Positions 8,668-16,153 of a DNA stretch of 28,031 nt are shown one piece after another (the stretch's first letter is position 1; every line of letters begins with the position of its first letter). The DNA comes from DASYHS01 sp035998295 (GTDB lineage Bacteria > Pseudomonadota > Alphaproteobacteria > Azospirillales > Azospirillaceae), in assembly GCF_035998295.1 (NCBI RefSeq), contig NZ_DASYHS010000238.1, positions 1 through 28,031 of the forward strand, read 5' to 3'. Below the pieces are notes generated by a model. It saw only the letters and a list, made by a program, of their open reading frames with translations, was not told the origin of the DNA and searched no databases. Made by a program: the position numbers and the translations under genes.

Positions 8668-8910
8668 TCAGGATGCCGCGCGGCAGACCGCGGTGCACTG
8701 GCGGAACTGCCGGTCGCAGGACATCCCGCGCAACGTGCTGTTCGAGCCGCGGGTGGCGCCGGCCTCCATGCAGACGTCGTAGTCGCGGCTGCAGGAGCGC
8801 GAGCACGAGGCCGCGCCGTCCGTGCCGCCGGCAGGAGACGCGTTGCGCTCGCCGGTGCAGGCGGCGAGCACGAGCGCTGCGGCGAGAAGAAGGGTCGAGG
8901 CGCGGGGCAT
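8668..8910 (-). CDS. small cysteine-rich lipoprotein, unknown function
   Basis: An 80-residue protein with a type II signal peptide: MPRASTLLLAAALVLAAC, with lipobox LAAC and lipidated Cys18. The mature part holds six more cysteines (36, 40, 47, 65, 72, 76), in a CSRSC...C and C...C...C arrangement that could form three disulfides. I do not recognise the family. GGAG seven bases before the ATG at 8910 supports the start. It precedes degQ by 45 nt on the same strand, so a role at the envelope alongside the protease is conceivable, but this is inference. Divergent from the glutamine synthetase homologue. Confidence 0.8.
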   Translation of the reverse strand: MPRASTLLLAAALVLAACTGERNASPAGGTDGAASCSRSCSRDYDVCMEAGATRGSNSTLRGMSCDRQFRQCTAVCRAAS

Positions 8911-8933
8911 GGCGGGTCTCCGGTGCGGGAACA

Positions 8934-8973
8934 CGGAGGCTATTGCGTCGGCGGCATGCCGGGCAAGCCTCCG
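8934..8973. repeat. nested inverted repeats in the lipoprotein/glutamine synthetase-like divergent region
   Basis: CGGAGGCT (8934-8941) is inverted at 8966-8973 as AGCCTCCG. The enclosed 24 nt include a perfect 10-nt palindrome CGGCATGCCG (8952-8961). It lies in the 148-nt gap between divergent genes, where an operator could sit. No regulator gene adjoins it. Confidence 0.5.
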
Positions 8974-9058
8974 CGAGCGGGCGGCGACGGTTGCCGCGAT
9001 GCGCGCCATCGTCCACTCTCGCCGTCGCAAACGCGCAACCGCCAGCCCGGGACCAGAG

Positions 9059-10390
9059 ATGCCGCCGGACACCCAGCACCACCCCGCAGCCGCGATCGAG
9101 CTTCTCCTCACCGATCTGAGCGGCGTCACGCGCGGCAAGCGGGTGCCTGCCCGCGAGCTCGACCACGTGCTCCACGCGGGGGTGCCGCTGATCGGCTCGC
9201 TCCACGCGCTCGACATCCATGGCGAGAACGTCGACGAGGCGGGGCTGGCGCTCGCGACAGGCGACGGCGACAAGCTCCTGGTGCCGGCCGACGGCCGGGT
9301 GATGCCGGTCCCCTGGGCCGGCGAGCACGCCTCCTGCCTGCTGATGACGCTGATGGAGCCCGACGGGCGGCCGTTCTTCGGCGATCCCCGCCACGTGCTG
9401 GCGCGCACCGTGGGGCATCTGGCCGATCTGGGGCTGACGCCGGTCGTGGCCTGCGAGCTGGAATTCTACCTCGTGGACGCCGAGCGTACGCCCGGGGGCG
9501 GGCCCCAGCCGCCCCGCTCACCCCTGACCGGCCGCAGGGACTGGTCGATCCAGACATACGCCATCGACGAGCTGGAGGCATACGGCCCCTACCTGTCGGC
9601 GGTCGCCGAGGCCTGCGCGCGGCAAGGCGTCGTCACCGGCAGCATCCTGGCCGAATACGCGCCGGGCCAGTTCGAGATCAACCTTGAGCATGGGCCGGAC
9701 GCGCTGCGCGCCGCCGACGAGGCCGTACTCCTGAAGCGGGCCGTACGCGGCGTCGCGCGGGCGCAGGGCATGGACGCGACCTTCATGGCCAAGCCCTATG
9801 GCGGGCATTCCGGCAGCGGCCTGCACATGCATGTCAGCCTGCTCGACCGCGACGGCCGGAACGTCCTGGAGGACGAGGCGGTGCTGCGCCATGCCGTGGG
9901 CGGGCTGCTCGCCACCATGGCCGAGGCGATGGCGATCTTCGCCCCGAACGCCAACTCGTTCCGGCGGCTGCAGCGCGGCTCCTACGCCCCGACCGTGCCC
10001 ACCTGGGGCGAGGACAACCGGACGGTCGCGGTGCGCACGCTGGGCTCCGGCCCGTCGCGCCGGATCGAGCACCGGCTGGCCGGGGCCGACGCGAACCCCT
10101 ATCTGGCGCTCGCGGCCGTGCTCGCGGGGCTGCACCACGGCATCGCCCGCAAGGTCGAGCCGCCCGCCCCCGTCACCGGCAACGCCTACGATGCCGGCCC
10201 CGGCGGGCTGCCGGCGCTGCCGCGGCGCCTGCCGGAGGCGCTGGACGCCTTCGAGGCGGGGCAGGTCCTGCCCGGCTATATCGGCGGCGACTATCACCGC
10301 CTCTATTCCGCCGTGCGCGGGGGAGAACTGCGCAAGTTCGAGGCCCTGTACGACCGGCGGGAGATGGACTGGTACCTGGCGGTGATCTGA
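9059..10390 (+). CDS. glutamine synthetase family protein, gamma-glutamylpolyamine synthetase-like
   Basis: A 443-residue type I-fold glutamine synthetase homologue. Visible are the N-terminal TDLSGVTRGK strand, ELEFYL (133-138), AEYAPGQFEINLEH (198-211), the ATP/metal segment KPYGGHSGSGLHMHVSL, NRTVAVRT and RIEHRLAGADANPYLA (335-349). The GSI adenylylation segment KNLYDLPPEE is replaced by NAYDAGPGGLPALP, and the end is DWYLAVI. This points to the PuuA/gamma-glutamylpolyamine group rather than housekeeping GlnA. No other polyamine catabolism gene is adjacent, so the substrate is uncertain. The start at 9059 is chosen by family alignment; its ribosome site is weak. ynfA begins one base after the stop. 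Confidence 0.87.
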   Translation: MPPDTQHHPAAAIELLLTDLSGVTRGKRVPARELDHVLHAGVPLIGSLHALDIHGENVDEAGLALATGDGDKLLVPADGRVMPVPWAGEHASCLLMTLMEPDGRPFFGDPRHVLARTVGHLADLGLTPVVACELEFYLVDAERTPGGGPQPPRSPLTGRRDWSIQTYAIDELEAYGPYLSAVAEACARQGVVTGSILAEYAPGQFEINLEHGPDALRAADEAVLLKRAVRGVARAQGMDATFMAKPYGGHSGSGLHMHVSLLDRDGRNVLEDEAVLRHAVGGLLATMAEAMAIFAPNANSFRRLQRGSYAPTVPTWGEDNRTVAVRTLGSGPSRRIEHRLAGADANPYLALAAVLAGLHHGIARKVEPPAPVTGNAYDAGPGGLPALPRRLPEALDAFEAGQVLPGYIGGDYHRLYSAVRGGELRKFEALYDRREMDWYLAVI

Positions 10391-10391
10391 G

Positions 10392-10724
10392 ATGGCGTCC
10401 TTCCCGATCTACGCGCTCGCCGCGCTTGCGGAGATCGCGGGCTGCTTCTGCTTCTGGGCGTGGCTGCGCCTCGGCCAGGGGGCGTGGTGGGTGCTTCCCG
10501 GCCTGGCCAGCCTCGCGGTGTTCGCGTGGCTGCTGACCCGCGTGCAGCTGGACTTCGCCGGCCGAGCCTATGCCGCCTATGGCGGCGTGTACATCGCCGC
10601 GTCGCTGCTGTGGCTGTGGATGGTCGAAGACCAAGCGCCGGACCCGTGGGACCTCGTCGGCGCGTCGCTGTGCCTGGCCGGCGCAGGCACGATCCTGCTC
10701 GCGCCTCGCGGGCCGATCGCCTGA
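10392..10724 (+). CDS. YnfA family (UPF0060) inner-membrane protein
   Basis: A 110-residue protein with four predicted membrane helices. It contains the family hallmarks YALAALAEIAGCFCFWAWLR, RAYAAYGGVYIAASLLWLW and a closing DLVGASLCLAGAGTILLAPR. YnfA belongs to the drug/metabolite transporter superfamily and resembles small multidrug resistance proteins. Some members have been linked to efflux of cationic compounds, but the physiological role here is unknown. Its ATG lies one base beyond the TGA of the glutamine synthetase homologue (TGAGATG), so translation is probably coupled. The two would share a transcript. Confidence 0.93.
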   Translation: MASFPIYALAALAEIAGCFCFWAWLRLGQGAWWVLPGLASLAVFAWLLTRVQLDFAGRAYAAYGGVYIAASLLWLWMVEDQAPDPWDLVGASLCLAGAGTILLAPRGPIA

Positions 10725-10800
10725 GGGCGCCGGAACCGCGGGTGCGGTCGGGATGTTGCCTTCAGGGCCGTCCCTTTCGCGCGAACACGGAGCCTCGACG

Positions 10801-11265
10801 ATGCGATACCTGCCGCCCCTCGCCGCAAGCACCCTGCTGCTGGCCTCCGCGCTGCCGGCCCTCGCCCAGACCGGCGAGACGATCCGACCGGCGCCGCCCT
10901 CCGCGATCGGGCAGCTGGAGCGGATCGAGATCGACCCGGGCCTGCGGGAGATGGACCCCGCGGCGCTCGAGGGGATGCGGGTCTACGATGCGCAGGGCGA
11001 AGAGGTCGGCGACGTCGAGACGGTGATGATCGGTACCGACCGCCGCCTGCTCGCCGTGGTCGAGACGCAGGGCTGGCTCGGCGTGGCGACCGGCCGGGTG
11101 GCGATCCCGGTCGAGGCGATGCGCCTCGACGGCGACGTCCTGCGCCTCGTCGCCCTGACGGAAGAGCAGGTCCGGGACATCATGGCCGAGAAGGCCCTCG
11201 ACTACGGCACGCTCGACGGCTACGCGACCATCGGCGAGGCCTGGGACGCGCGCCTCGTGGAGTAA
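10801..11265 (+). CDS. periplasmic PRC-barrel domain protein
   Basis: A 154-residue protein with a Sec signal peptide (MRYLPPLAASTLLLASALPALA, cleavage near 22) and one PRC-barrel domain from about 58 to 115: GMRVYDAQGEEVGDVETVMI, a GWLGVATGRVAIPVEAMRL strand set and LRLVALTEEQVRDI. PRC barrels are small beta folds found in RimM, photosynthetic reaction centre H subunit and many exported alphaproteobacterial proteins of unknown role. GGAG eight bases upstream supports the start. It lies 76 nt after the YnfA gene on the same strand and converges with the metallohydrolase gene 16 nt away. Confidence 0.85.
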   Translation: MRYLPPLAASTLLLASALPALAQTGETIRPAPPSAIGQLERIEIDPGLREMDPAALEGMRVYDAQGEEVGDVETVMIGTDRRLLAVVETQGWLGVATGRVAIPVEAMRLDGDVLRLVALTEEQVRDIMAEKALDYGTLDGYATIGEAWDARLVE

Positions 11266-11281
11266 GGCGTCTGCCGGGCGT

Positions 11282-12145
11282 TCAGAGCGCGTCGATCGGG
11301 ATCTTCAGGTAGCGGACGCCGTTGTCCTCGGCCGGCGGGAACTGCCCGCCCCGCACGTTCACCTGCACCGAGGGCAGGATCAGCGCCGGCATCTGCAGCT
11401 TGGCGTCGCGGGCCGTCCGCATGGCGACGAACTCCTCCTCGGTGACGCCGTCGCGGACATGGACGTTGTCGGCCCGCTGCTCGGCGACCGTGCTCTCCCA
11501 GAGATAGCGGTCGCGCCCCGGGGGCTTGTAGTCGTGGCCGGTGAACAGGCGCGTGTGCGGCGGCAGGTCGAGGATGCGGCGGATCGACCGGTACAGCGAC
11601 CGGGCGTCGCCGCCCGGGAAGTCGGTGCGCGCCGTCCCGTAGTCCGGCTGGAACAGCGTGTCGCCGACGAAGGCCGCGTCCCCGACGACATAGGTCAGGT
11701 CGGCGGGCGTGTGGCCGGGGGTGTGCAGCGCCCGGGCATCGATCGACCCGATCCGGAACCGCTCGCCGTCGGCGAACAGGTGGTCGAACTGGCCCCCGTC
11801 GGCGACGAAGCCCGGTTCCATGTTGAAGAGCGCCTTGAAGACCTCCTGGACCTGCCGGATGTGCTCGCCGATCCCGATGCGGCCGCCGACCGCCCCCTTC
11901 ACGTAGGCGGCCGCCGACAGGTGGTCGGCATGGACGTGCGTCTCCAGGATCCAGTCGACCGTCAGCCCCCGGCCGCGCACATGCCCGATCAGCCGGTCCG
12001 CGGACGCGGTGCCGGTGCGGCCCGACTTCGGGTCGAAGTCGAGGACGGGGTCGATCAGGGCGGCGGTTCCGGTGGCGGGATCGGCGACCGCATAGCTGAC
12101 GGTATTGGTCGCCTCGTCGAAGAAGGCGTGGACGTCCGGCTTCAT
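11282..12145 (-). CDS. MBL-fold metallohydrolase, BlhA/persulfide dioxygenase-like
   Basis: A 287-residue metallo-beta-lactamase-fold enzyme. Metal ligands are evident: THVHADH (His70, His72, Asp74, His75), His145 in HTPGHT, Asp162 in FVGDTLF and His204 in TGHDY. The LIDPVLDFDPKSGRTGTAS start and the DYGTARTDFPGGDARSLY segment match the BlhA-like group related to ETHE1 persulfide dioxygenases. These oxidise glutathione persulfide or act in sulfide handling. No rhodanese domain or sulfide:quinone reductase gene is nearby, so the activity is inferred from family only. CAGGAG seven bases upstream supports the ATG at 12145. Confidence 0.88.
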   Translation of the reverse strand: MKPDVHAFFDEATNTVSYAVADPATGTAALIDPVLDFDPKSGRTGTASADRLIGHVRGRGLTVDWILETHVHADHLSAAAYVKGAVGGRIGIGEHIRQVQEVFKALFNMEPGFVADGGQFDHLFADGERFRIGSIDARALHTPGHTPADLTYVVGDAAFVGDTLFQPDYGTARTDFPGGDARSLYRSIRRILDLPPHTRLFTGHDYKPPGRDRYLWESTVAEQRADNVHVRDGVTEEEFVAMRTARDAKLQMPALILPSVQVNVRGGQFPPAEDNGVRYLKIPIDAL

Positions 12146-12248
12146 CGCTCAGCTCCTGCCGTGGCCCGTTGCGAACTGCGCAGACTACAGGATCGCGCGG
12201 CCCGCCGATGCATCCCCTCCGGACGCGTACGACCGGCCAGTGCGGAAC

Positions 12249-12260
12249 GCGGCCGGCCGC
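12249..12260. repeat. 12-nt palindrome just past the FUSC gene stop
   Basis: GCGGCCGGCCGC is a perfect palindrome two bases beyond the FUSC stop codon. It could contribute to a transcript-end hairpin, but no T-tract follows. Confidence 0.35.
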
Positions 12261-12262
12261 CG

Positions 12263-13336
12263 TCAGTGCCGTCCGTGGCGCTCCGCCCGGCGGAAAAGGT
12301 CGGCGATCTCATCGAAGTTCCCGGCCAGTTCCTCCAGCGCGAAGGCGAGCGCGAACACCCGCTCCATCGCATGCGTCGGCAGCGCGTCGGCCTCGCCGCG
12401 GCGCTGAAGCTCCGCGAGGCGGTCGTCCAGCGCGCGCAGCCGGCCCTTGACCTGGTCGGCGGCGGGCAGGGCCCGGCCCTCGGACACCGAGGCGCCGAGC
12501 TGCTCGAGATAGGCGCAGGCGGCGGTGGCGAACGCATCGAGGGTCGCGCCCAGACGGCCGCGCAACGTCTCGGGCAGCGGCTCGACGTCCACGCGGTCGA
12601 TCAGGATCAGCGTATGCCAGAGCCGCTCGACGGCATGAAGCACGGCCCGGTACTCGGGACCGTCGCGGCGGGGGCCGGCGCGGCCGCGGCGCGACTGCGC
12701 GAGCATGGCGCGGGCCTGCTCCAGATGGCCGCGGACCTCGCCGTGGATCGGGCCGAGGGGGTCCCGGCCGGTCGCCAGCAGGCCGGGCATGGCCGCCCGC
12801 AGCAGCGCGCCGCAGCCACGCAGCGCCGCCCCCAGGGCCCGGTCGGCCCGCCGGTGCGCGGCTTCGGGAAAGATCAGGAGGGCCGTCGCCCCGGCGATAA
12901 CGCCTCCGATGCCGATCGCCAGCGCCCGGTCGAGCGCGGCGTCGATCAACATGTCGGAGGAGGACACGATCAGGATGCCGGCGGGCACGTGGCCGTAGCG
13001 CAGGCCCGGGCGCCAGGACGCCACGAACTCGACCACGACCGCGGCGACCGCGAGGCTGAGGGCCGCCATCCAGCCCTGCGTGCCGATGAAGCGGACGCAG
13101 GCGAGCCCGACCAGCGTGCCGAGCACGGTTCCGAGCAGCCGGCCGACGACGGAATTCACCGTGCCGCCGACGCTCGGCTGGATCACGAAGAGGGCGGAGA
13201 TCACGGCCCAGGACAGCTCCGGCAGCGCCGCGAGCTTCATCAGGGCGAAAGTCGCAAGCGCCGCGACGGCTGCCTGGACGGCCTGCCGAGCCGGCTCTCC
13301 ATAGGCGGAGGCGAGACTGTGCAGGGAAGAGCGCAT
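12263..13336 (-). CDS. FUSC family inner-membrane protein
   Basis: A 357-residue protein whose N-terminal half (about 17-165) is a bundle of hydrophobic helices containing LSWAVISALFVIQPSVGGTVNS and RLLGTVLGTLVGL. This is the typical signature of the fusaric acid resistance/aromatic acid exporter (FUSC) family. The C-terminal half is a soluble, helical, charged region (about 170-357). Full-length exporters such as AaeB have two membrane modules; this has one, so it is a half-size member. Substrate unknown; no membrane-fusion or outer-membrane partner gene adjoins. It starts 78 nt after the rplQ stop. Confidence 0.85.
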   Translation of the reverse strand: MRSSLHSLASAYGEPARQAVQAAVAALATFALMKLAALPELSWAVISALFVIQPSVGGTVNSVVGRLLGTVLGTLVGLACVRFIGTQGWMAALSLAVAAVVVEFVASWRPGLRYGHVPAGILIVSSSDMLIDAALDRALAIGIGGVIAGATALLIFPEAAHRRADRALGAALRGCGALLRAAMPGLLATGRDPLGPIHGEVRGHLEQARAMLAQSRRGRAGPRRDGPEYRAVLHAVERLWHTLILIDRVDVEPLPETLRGRLGATLDAFATAACAYLEQLGASVSEGRALPAADQVKGRLRALDDRLAELQRRGEADALPTHAMERVFALAFALEELAGNFDEIADLFRRAERHGRH

Positions 13337-13372
13337 ACCCGGTCAACCCGGCGCCGGGCCTGACGTCGGGGA

Positions 13373-13391
13373 CGGGCACCGACCGTGCCCG
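13373..13391 (-). terminator. hairpin downstream of rplQ
   Basis: CGGGCAC (13373-13379) pairs with GTGCCCG (13385-13391) around a 5-nt loop, 23 nt after the rplQ stop. A 12-nt palindrome CCCGGCGCCGGG lies a little further downstream. It is the natural place for the alpha operon to end, but no U-tract follows, so read-through into the FUSC gene cannot be excluded. Confidence 0.5.
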
Positions 13392-13414
13392 CCCCCTCGT
13401 CGTCGATCCGCGGA

Positions 13415-13840
13415 TCAGGCCTGGGCCTCTTCGGCCTCCTCCTGCTCCTGCTTCGGACCGCTGTCCTGGCCCTTGGCCGCCGGGTCGCGGTCGACCAGCT
13501 CGATCACCGCCATCGCGGCGGCGTCGCCGTAGCGGAACCCCGCCTTCAGGACGCGGGTGTAGCCGCCGGCGCGGTCCTTGTAGCGCTCGGCGATCGTGTC
13601 GAACAGCTTCGTCACCATCGCCTCGTCGCGCAGCCGGGCGAGAGCGAGGCGGCGGTTGGCGAGGCCACCCTTCTTGCCGAGCGTGATCAGGCGCTCGACG
13701 ATCGGACGCAGGTCCTTCGCCTTGGGCAGCGTCGTCGTGATCTGCTCGTGCTTGATCAGCGCGGCCGCCATGTTGGCGAACATCGCCTGACGATGGCTGG
13801 TCGTGCGGTTCAGCTTGCGTCCGTTCATGCCGTGGCGCAT
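13415..13840 (-). CDS. rplQ: 50S ribosomal protein L17
   Basis: A 141-residue L17, starting MRHGMNGRKLNRTTSHRQAM and including the conserved TTLPKAKDLRPIVERLITLGKKG and YKDRAGGYTRVLKAGFRYGDAA. L17 binds near the polypeptide exit tunnel. The last 20 or so residues (KGQDSGPKQEQEEAEEAQA) are a Gln/Glu-rich extension beyond the E. coli protein, as in other alphaproteobacteria. It is the last gene of the alpha operon, 136 nt after rpoA, an unusually long and structured spacer. Confidence 0.98.
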   Translation of the reverse strand: MRHGMNGRKLNRTTSHRQAMFANMAAALIKHEQITTTLPKAKDLRPIVERLITLGKKGGLANRRLALARLRDEAMVTKLFDTIAERYKDRAGGYTRVLKAGFRYGDAAAMAVIELVDRDPAAKGQDSGPKQEQEEAEEAQA

Positions 13841-13862
13841 GGCCTTGCTCTCCTCTCACCCG

Positions 13863-13880
13863 GGTTTCGCGCGCGAAACC
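13863..13880. repeat. 18-nt perfect palindrome in the rpoA-rplQ spacer
   Basis: GGTTTCGCGCGCGAAACC is its own reverse complement. It lies 22 nt upstream of the rplQ start in a 136-nt spacer that also holds GGGCC-n-GGCCC and an imperfect GGGGAGGG/CCTTCCCC pair. It could be an RNA processing or translation-control hairpin; the structure is seen, the role is inferred. Confidence 0.6.
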
Positions 13881-13976
13881 GATTGCGTACCCCTGGCGCC
13901 CTTCTTGCGGCACGCAGGGGGCGGGCCCTCATGGCCCATGTCCGGGGAGGGACGGCGCCTTCCCCGTTCCATGCGG

Positions 13977-14993
13977 TCAATACGGCTCTTCGAGCCGCTT
14001 GGCCAGTTCCTCGATGTTCTCCGGCGGCCAGTTCGGGATCTCCATGCCGAGATGGAGCCCCATCTGCGCCAGGACTTCCTTGATCTCGTTCAAGGACTTC
14101 CGGCCGAAGTTCGGCGTGCGCAGCATCTCGGCCTCGGTCTTCTGGACCAGGTCGCCGATGTAGACGATGTTGTCGTTCTTCAGGCAGTTCGCCGACCGGA
14201 CCGACAGTTCGAGTTCGTCCACCTTGCGCAGCAGGTTCTTGTTGAACGGAACCTCTTCCGACTTCTCCTCGATGGTCGCCTGCGTCGGCTCCTCGAAGTT
14301 GATGAAGAGCTGGAGCTGGTCCTGGAGGATGCGGGCGGCCAGCGCCACCGCGTCCTCCGGCGACACGGCGCCGTCCGTCTCGATCGTCATCGACAGCTTG
14401 TCGTAGTCGGTGACCTGGCCGACGCGGGTGTTGTCGACCTTGTAGGACACCTTGCGGATCGGGCTGAACAGCGCATCGACCGGGATCAGGCCGATCGGCG
14501 CGTCCTCGGGCCGGTTCTGGGTGGCCGCGACGTAGCCCTTGCCGCTCTGGACCGTCAGCTCCATCGACAGCCGCGCGCCGTTGTCCAGCGTGCAGATGAC
14601 GAGGTCGGGGTCCATCACCTCGATGTCCGGGCCGGTCTCGATCATGCCGGCCTTCACCTCGCCCGGCCCCTCGGCGCGCAGGCGCATCCGCTTGGGCCCG
14701 TCGCCGTGCATGCGCAGGCCGAGCGTCTTGATGTTCAGGACGATGTCCGTGACGTCCTCGCGCACGCCCGGGATGGACGAGAACTCGTGCAGCACGCCCT
14801 CGATCTGGATCGAGGTGACCGCCGCCCCCTGGAGGGAGGACAGCAGCACGCGGCGGAGCGCGTTCCCGAGCGTCAGGCCGAATCCGCGCTCGAGCGGCTC
14901 GGCGACGACGGTGGCGAAACGTTGCGGATCGTCGCCGGGCTGGATCTCCAGCTTGTTCGGCTTGATCAGTTCCTGCCAGTTCCTGTGAATCAC
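13977..14993 (-). CDS. rpoA: DNA-directed RNA polymerase subunit alpha
   Basis: A 338-residue alpha subunit. The N-terminal assembly domain (about 1-235) contains ERGFGLTLGNALRRVLLSSL and GVREDVTDIVLNIKTL. A linker leads to the C-terminal domain with VRSANCLKNDNIVYIGDLVQ and NFGRKSLNEIKEVL, which contacts UP elements and activators. The start is GTG at 14993: the protein then begins VIHRNWQELIKPNKLE like its relatives, and a GAGG lies eight bases upstream. The nearest in-frame ATG is far upstream and adds foreign sequence. Spacers on both sides (179 nt to rpsK, 136 nt to rplQ) are long for this operon. Confidence 0.97.
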   Translation of the reverse strand: MIHRNWQELIKPNKLEIQPGDDPQRFATVVAEPLERGFGLTLGNALRRVLLSSLQGAAVTSIQIEGVLHEFSSIPGVREDVTDIVLNIKTLGLRMHGDGPKRMRLRAEGPGEVKAGMIETGPDIEVMDPDLVICTLDNGARLSMELTVQSGKGYVAATQNRPEDAPIGLIPVDALFSPIRKVSYKVDNTRVGQVTDYDKLSMTIETDGAVSPEDAVALAARILQDQLQLFINFEEPTQATIEEKSEEVPFNKNLLRKVDELELSVRSANCLKNDNIVYIGDLVQKTEAEMLRTPNFGRKSLNEIKEVLAQMGLHLGMEIPNWPPENIEELAKRLEEPY

Positions 14994-15172
14994 GTCGGTA
15001 ACCTCATGCCATCGGGTTGACGCGCTGGCGCGCGGCCAATGCGAAAATGCCGAACGGCCCCCCTGACGGGAGGCCCCGGCCTTCGCCACCGTTCCCTTAC
15101 GTTCCGCGCCACGATGGCAGGGCGGCGCGGTTTCCCGGTCCGGCGGGCTGCGCGGGCGCTAGATCCGCCTGT

Positions 15173-15574
15173 TCAGACGCGGCGCTTCTTCGGCGGGCGG
15201 ACGCCGTTGTGCGGGATCGGGGTGACGTCGCGGATCGAGGTGATCGCGAAGCCGACCGACTGCAGCGCGCGCAGAGCCGACTCGCGCCCCGAACCCGGGC
15301 CCTTCACCTCGACCTCGAGAGTGCGCATGCCGTGCTCCTGGGCCTTGCGCCCGGCGTCCTCCGCCGCGACCTGGGCCGCGTAGGGGGTCGACTTGCGCGA
15401 GCCCTTGAAGCCCATCGTGCCCGACGACGACCAGGCGATCGTGTTGCCCTGCGCGTCGGTGATGGTGATCATGGTGTTGTTGAACGAGGCGTTCACGTGC
15501 GCCACGCCCGAGGTGATGTTCTTGCGCTCGCGGCGGCGCAGGCGCTGGGCCGCGGCGTTGGAAGGTCTTGCCAT
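15173..15574 (-). CDS. rpsK: 30S ribosomal protein S11
   Basis: A 133-residue S11, recognised from ITSGVAHVNASFNNTMITIT, GNTIAWSSSGTMGFKGSRKS and the very basic end RDVTPIPHNGVRPPKKRRV. S11 sits on the 30S platform near the Shine-Dalgarno helix with S7 and S18. The length is normal for alphaproteobacteria. It lies 40 nt after rpsM and 179 nt before rpoA. No rpsD (S4) gene lies between rpsK and rpoA, unlike the enterobacterial alpha operon. Confidence 0.98.
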   Translation of the reverse strand: MARPSNAAAQRLRRRERKNITSGVAHVNASFNNTMITITDAQGNTIAWSSSGTMGFKGSRKSTPYAAQVAAEDAGRKAQEHGMRTLEVEVKGPGSGRESALRALQSVGFAITSIRDVTPIPHNGVRPPKKRRV

Positions 15575-15614
15575 CTGATGTGTCCGTCTGCTCTGAAGCG
15601 CGGTCGCGCGCCGG

Positions 15615-15983
15615 TTACTTCTTCTTGCCCGCGATCGGCTTCGCCGGACCCTTGCGGGTGCGGGCGTTCGTGTGGGTGCGCTGACCGTGGACCGGCAGCC
15701 CCTTGCGGTGCCGCAGGCCGCGATAGCACCCGAGATCCATCAGCCGCTTGATGTTCATCGCGACTTCGCGACGCAGGTCGCCTTCCACGCGATAGTCGGA
15801 ATCGATGACCTCGCGGACGCGGAGCACCTCGTCGTCGGTCATCTCGTTGACCCGCCGCTCGGCCGGGATCCCGGTCTTCTCGCAGATCTGCCGGGCCAGG
15901 AGCGGCCCGATCCCGTGGATATAGGTCAATGCCACTTCCACGCGCTTTTGCGCAGGAATGTTGACGCCAGCAATACGCGCCAC
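15615..15983 (-). CDS. rpsM: 30S ribosomal protein S13
   Basis: A 122-residue S13 of the 30S head, contacting the P-site tRNA and the 50S bridge. Recognisable segments are ARIAGVNIPAQKRVEVALTY, IHGIGPLLARQICEKTGI and the basic tail RTHTNARTRKGPAKPIAGKKK. The start codon is GTG at 15983, seven bases after a GAGGAG site. Upstream in-frame ATGs would add sequence foreign to S13. It is the first gene of a transcription unit with its own promoter (16126-16153) and a hairpin-rich leader. Confidence 0.97.
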   Translation of the reverse strand: MARIAGVNIPAQKRVEVALTYIHGIGPLLARQICEKTGIPAERRVNEMTDDEVLRVREVIDSDYRVEGDLRREVAMNIKRLMDLGCYRGLRHRKGLPVHGQRTHTNARTRKGPAKPIAGKKK

Positions 15984-16119
15984 GCCTCGTCTCCTCGTTT
16001 TCTCGTCATGGGCCCAAGGGGCCGCCAAAAGTCCTTGCAGGTCGTCTTTGCGCCTCGGACGCCGGTCGGCCGGCGATTGAGGACGAACGAAAACGCTCGG
16101 TTCCCCCTGGGACCAAGGA
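15984..16119 (-). promoter_or_regulatory. structured 5' leader of the rpsM operon
   Basis: About 136 nt separate the predicted transcription start (near 16119) from the GTG of rpsM. Read on the minus strand it can form CGAGCG-UUUU-CGUUCG (16084-16099, one G-U pair), GCCGG-CCGA-CCGGC (16061-16074) and GGCCC-CUU-GGGCC (16011-16023). The last ends 13 nt before the GAGGAG ribosome site. Ribosomal operon leaders are often bound by one of their own proteins; E. coli S4 does this at the equivalent place. Whether this leader does so is inference. Confidence 0.5.
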
Positions 16120-16125
16120 TCGCGG

Positions 16126-16153
16126 ATTATAGGCCGCAATCCTCCAGAGTCAA
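16126..16153 (-). promoter_or_regulatory. sigma70-type promoter of rpsM-rpsK-rpoA-rplQ
   Basis: On the minus strand TTGACT (16148-16153) is separated by 16 nt from TATAAT (16126-16131). The -35 matches consensus at five of six bases and the -10 is a perfect match. This is the best promoter in the window. It starts just after the adk terminator hairpin, the -35 box overlapping the end of the terminator's T-rich segment, so adk and rpsM units are cleanly separated. Confidence 0.8.

Noticed and set aside
11459..13363. 634-codon plus-strand open frame
   Set aside because: Antisense to the MBL hydrolase and FUSC genes, which have clear motifs; no family signature in the long frame.
15037..15060. 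GCC-GTTC-GGC then ATTTT upstream of rpoA considered as a terminator
   Set aside because: The stem is only three base pairs; a real terminator inside the alpha operon before rpoA is unlikely on this evidence.
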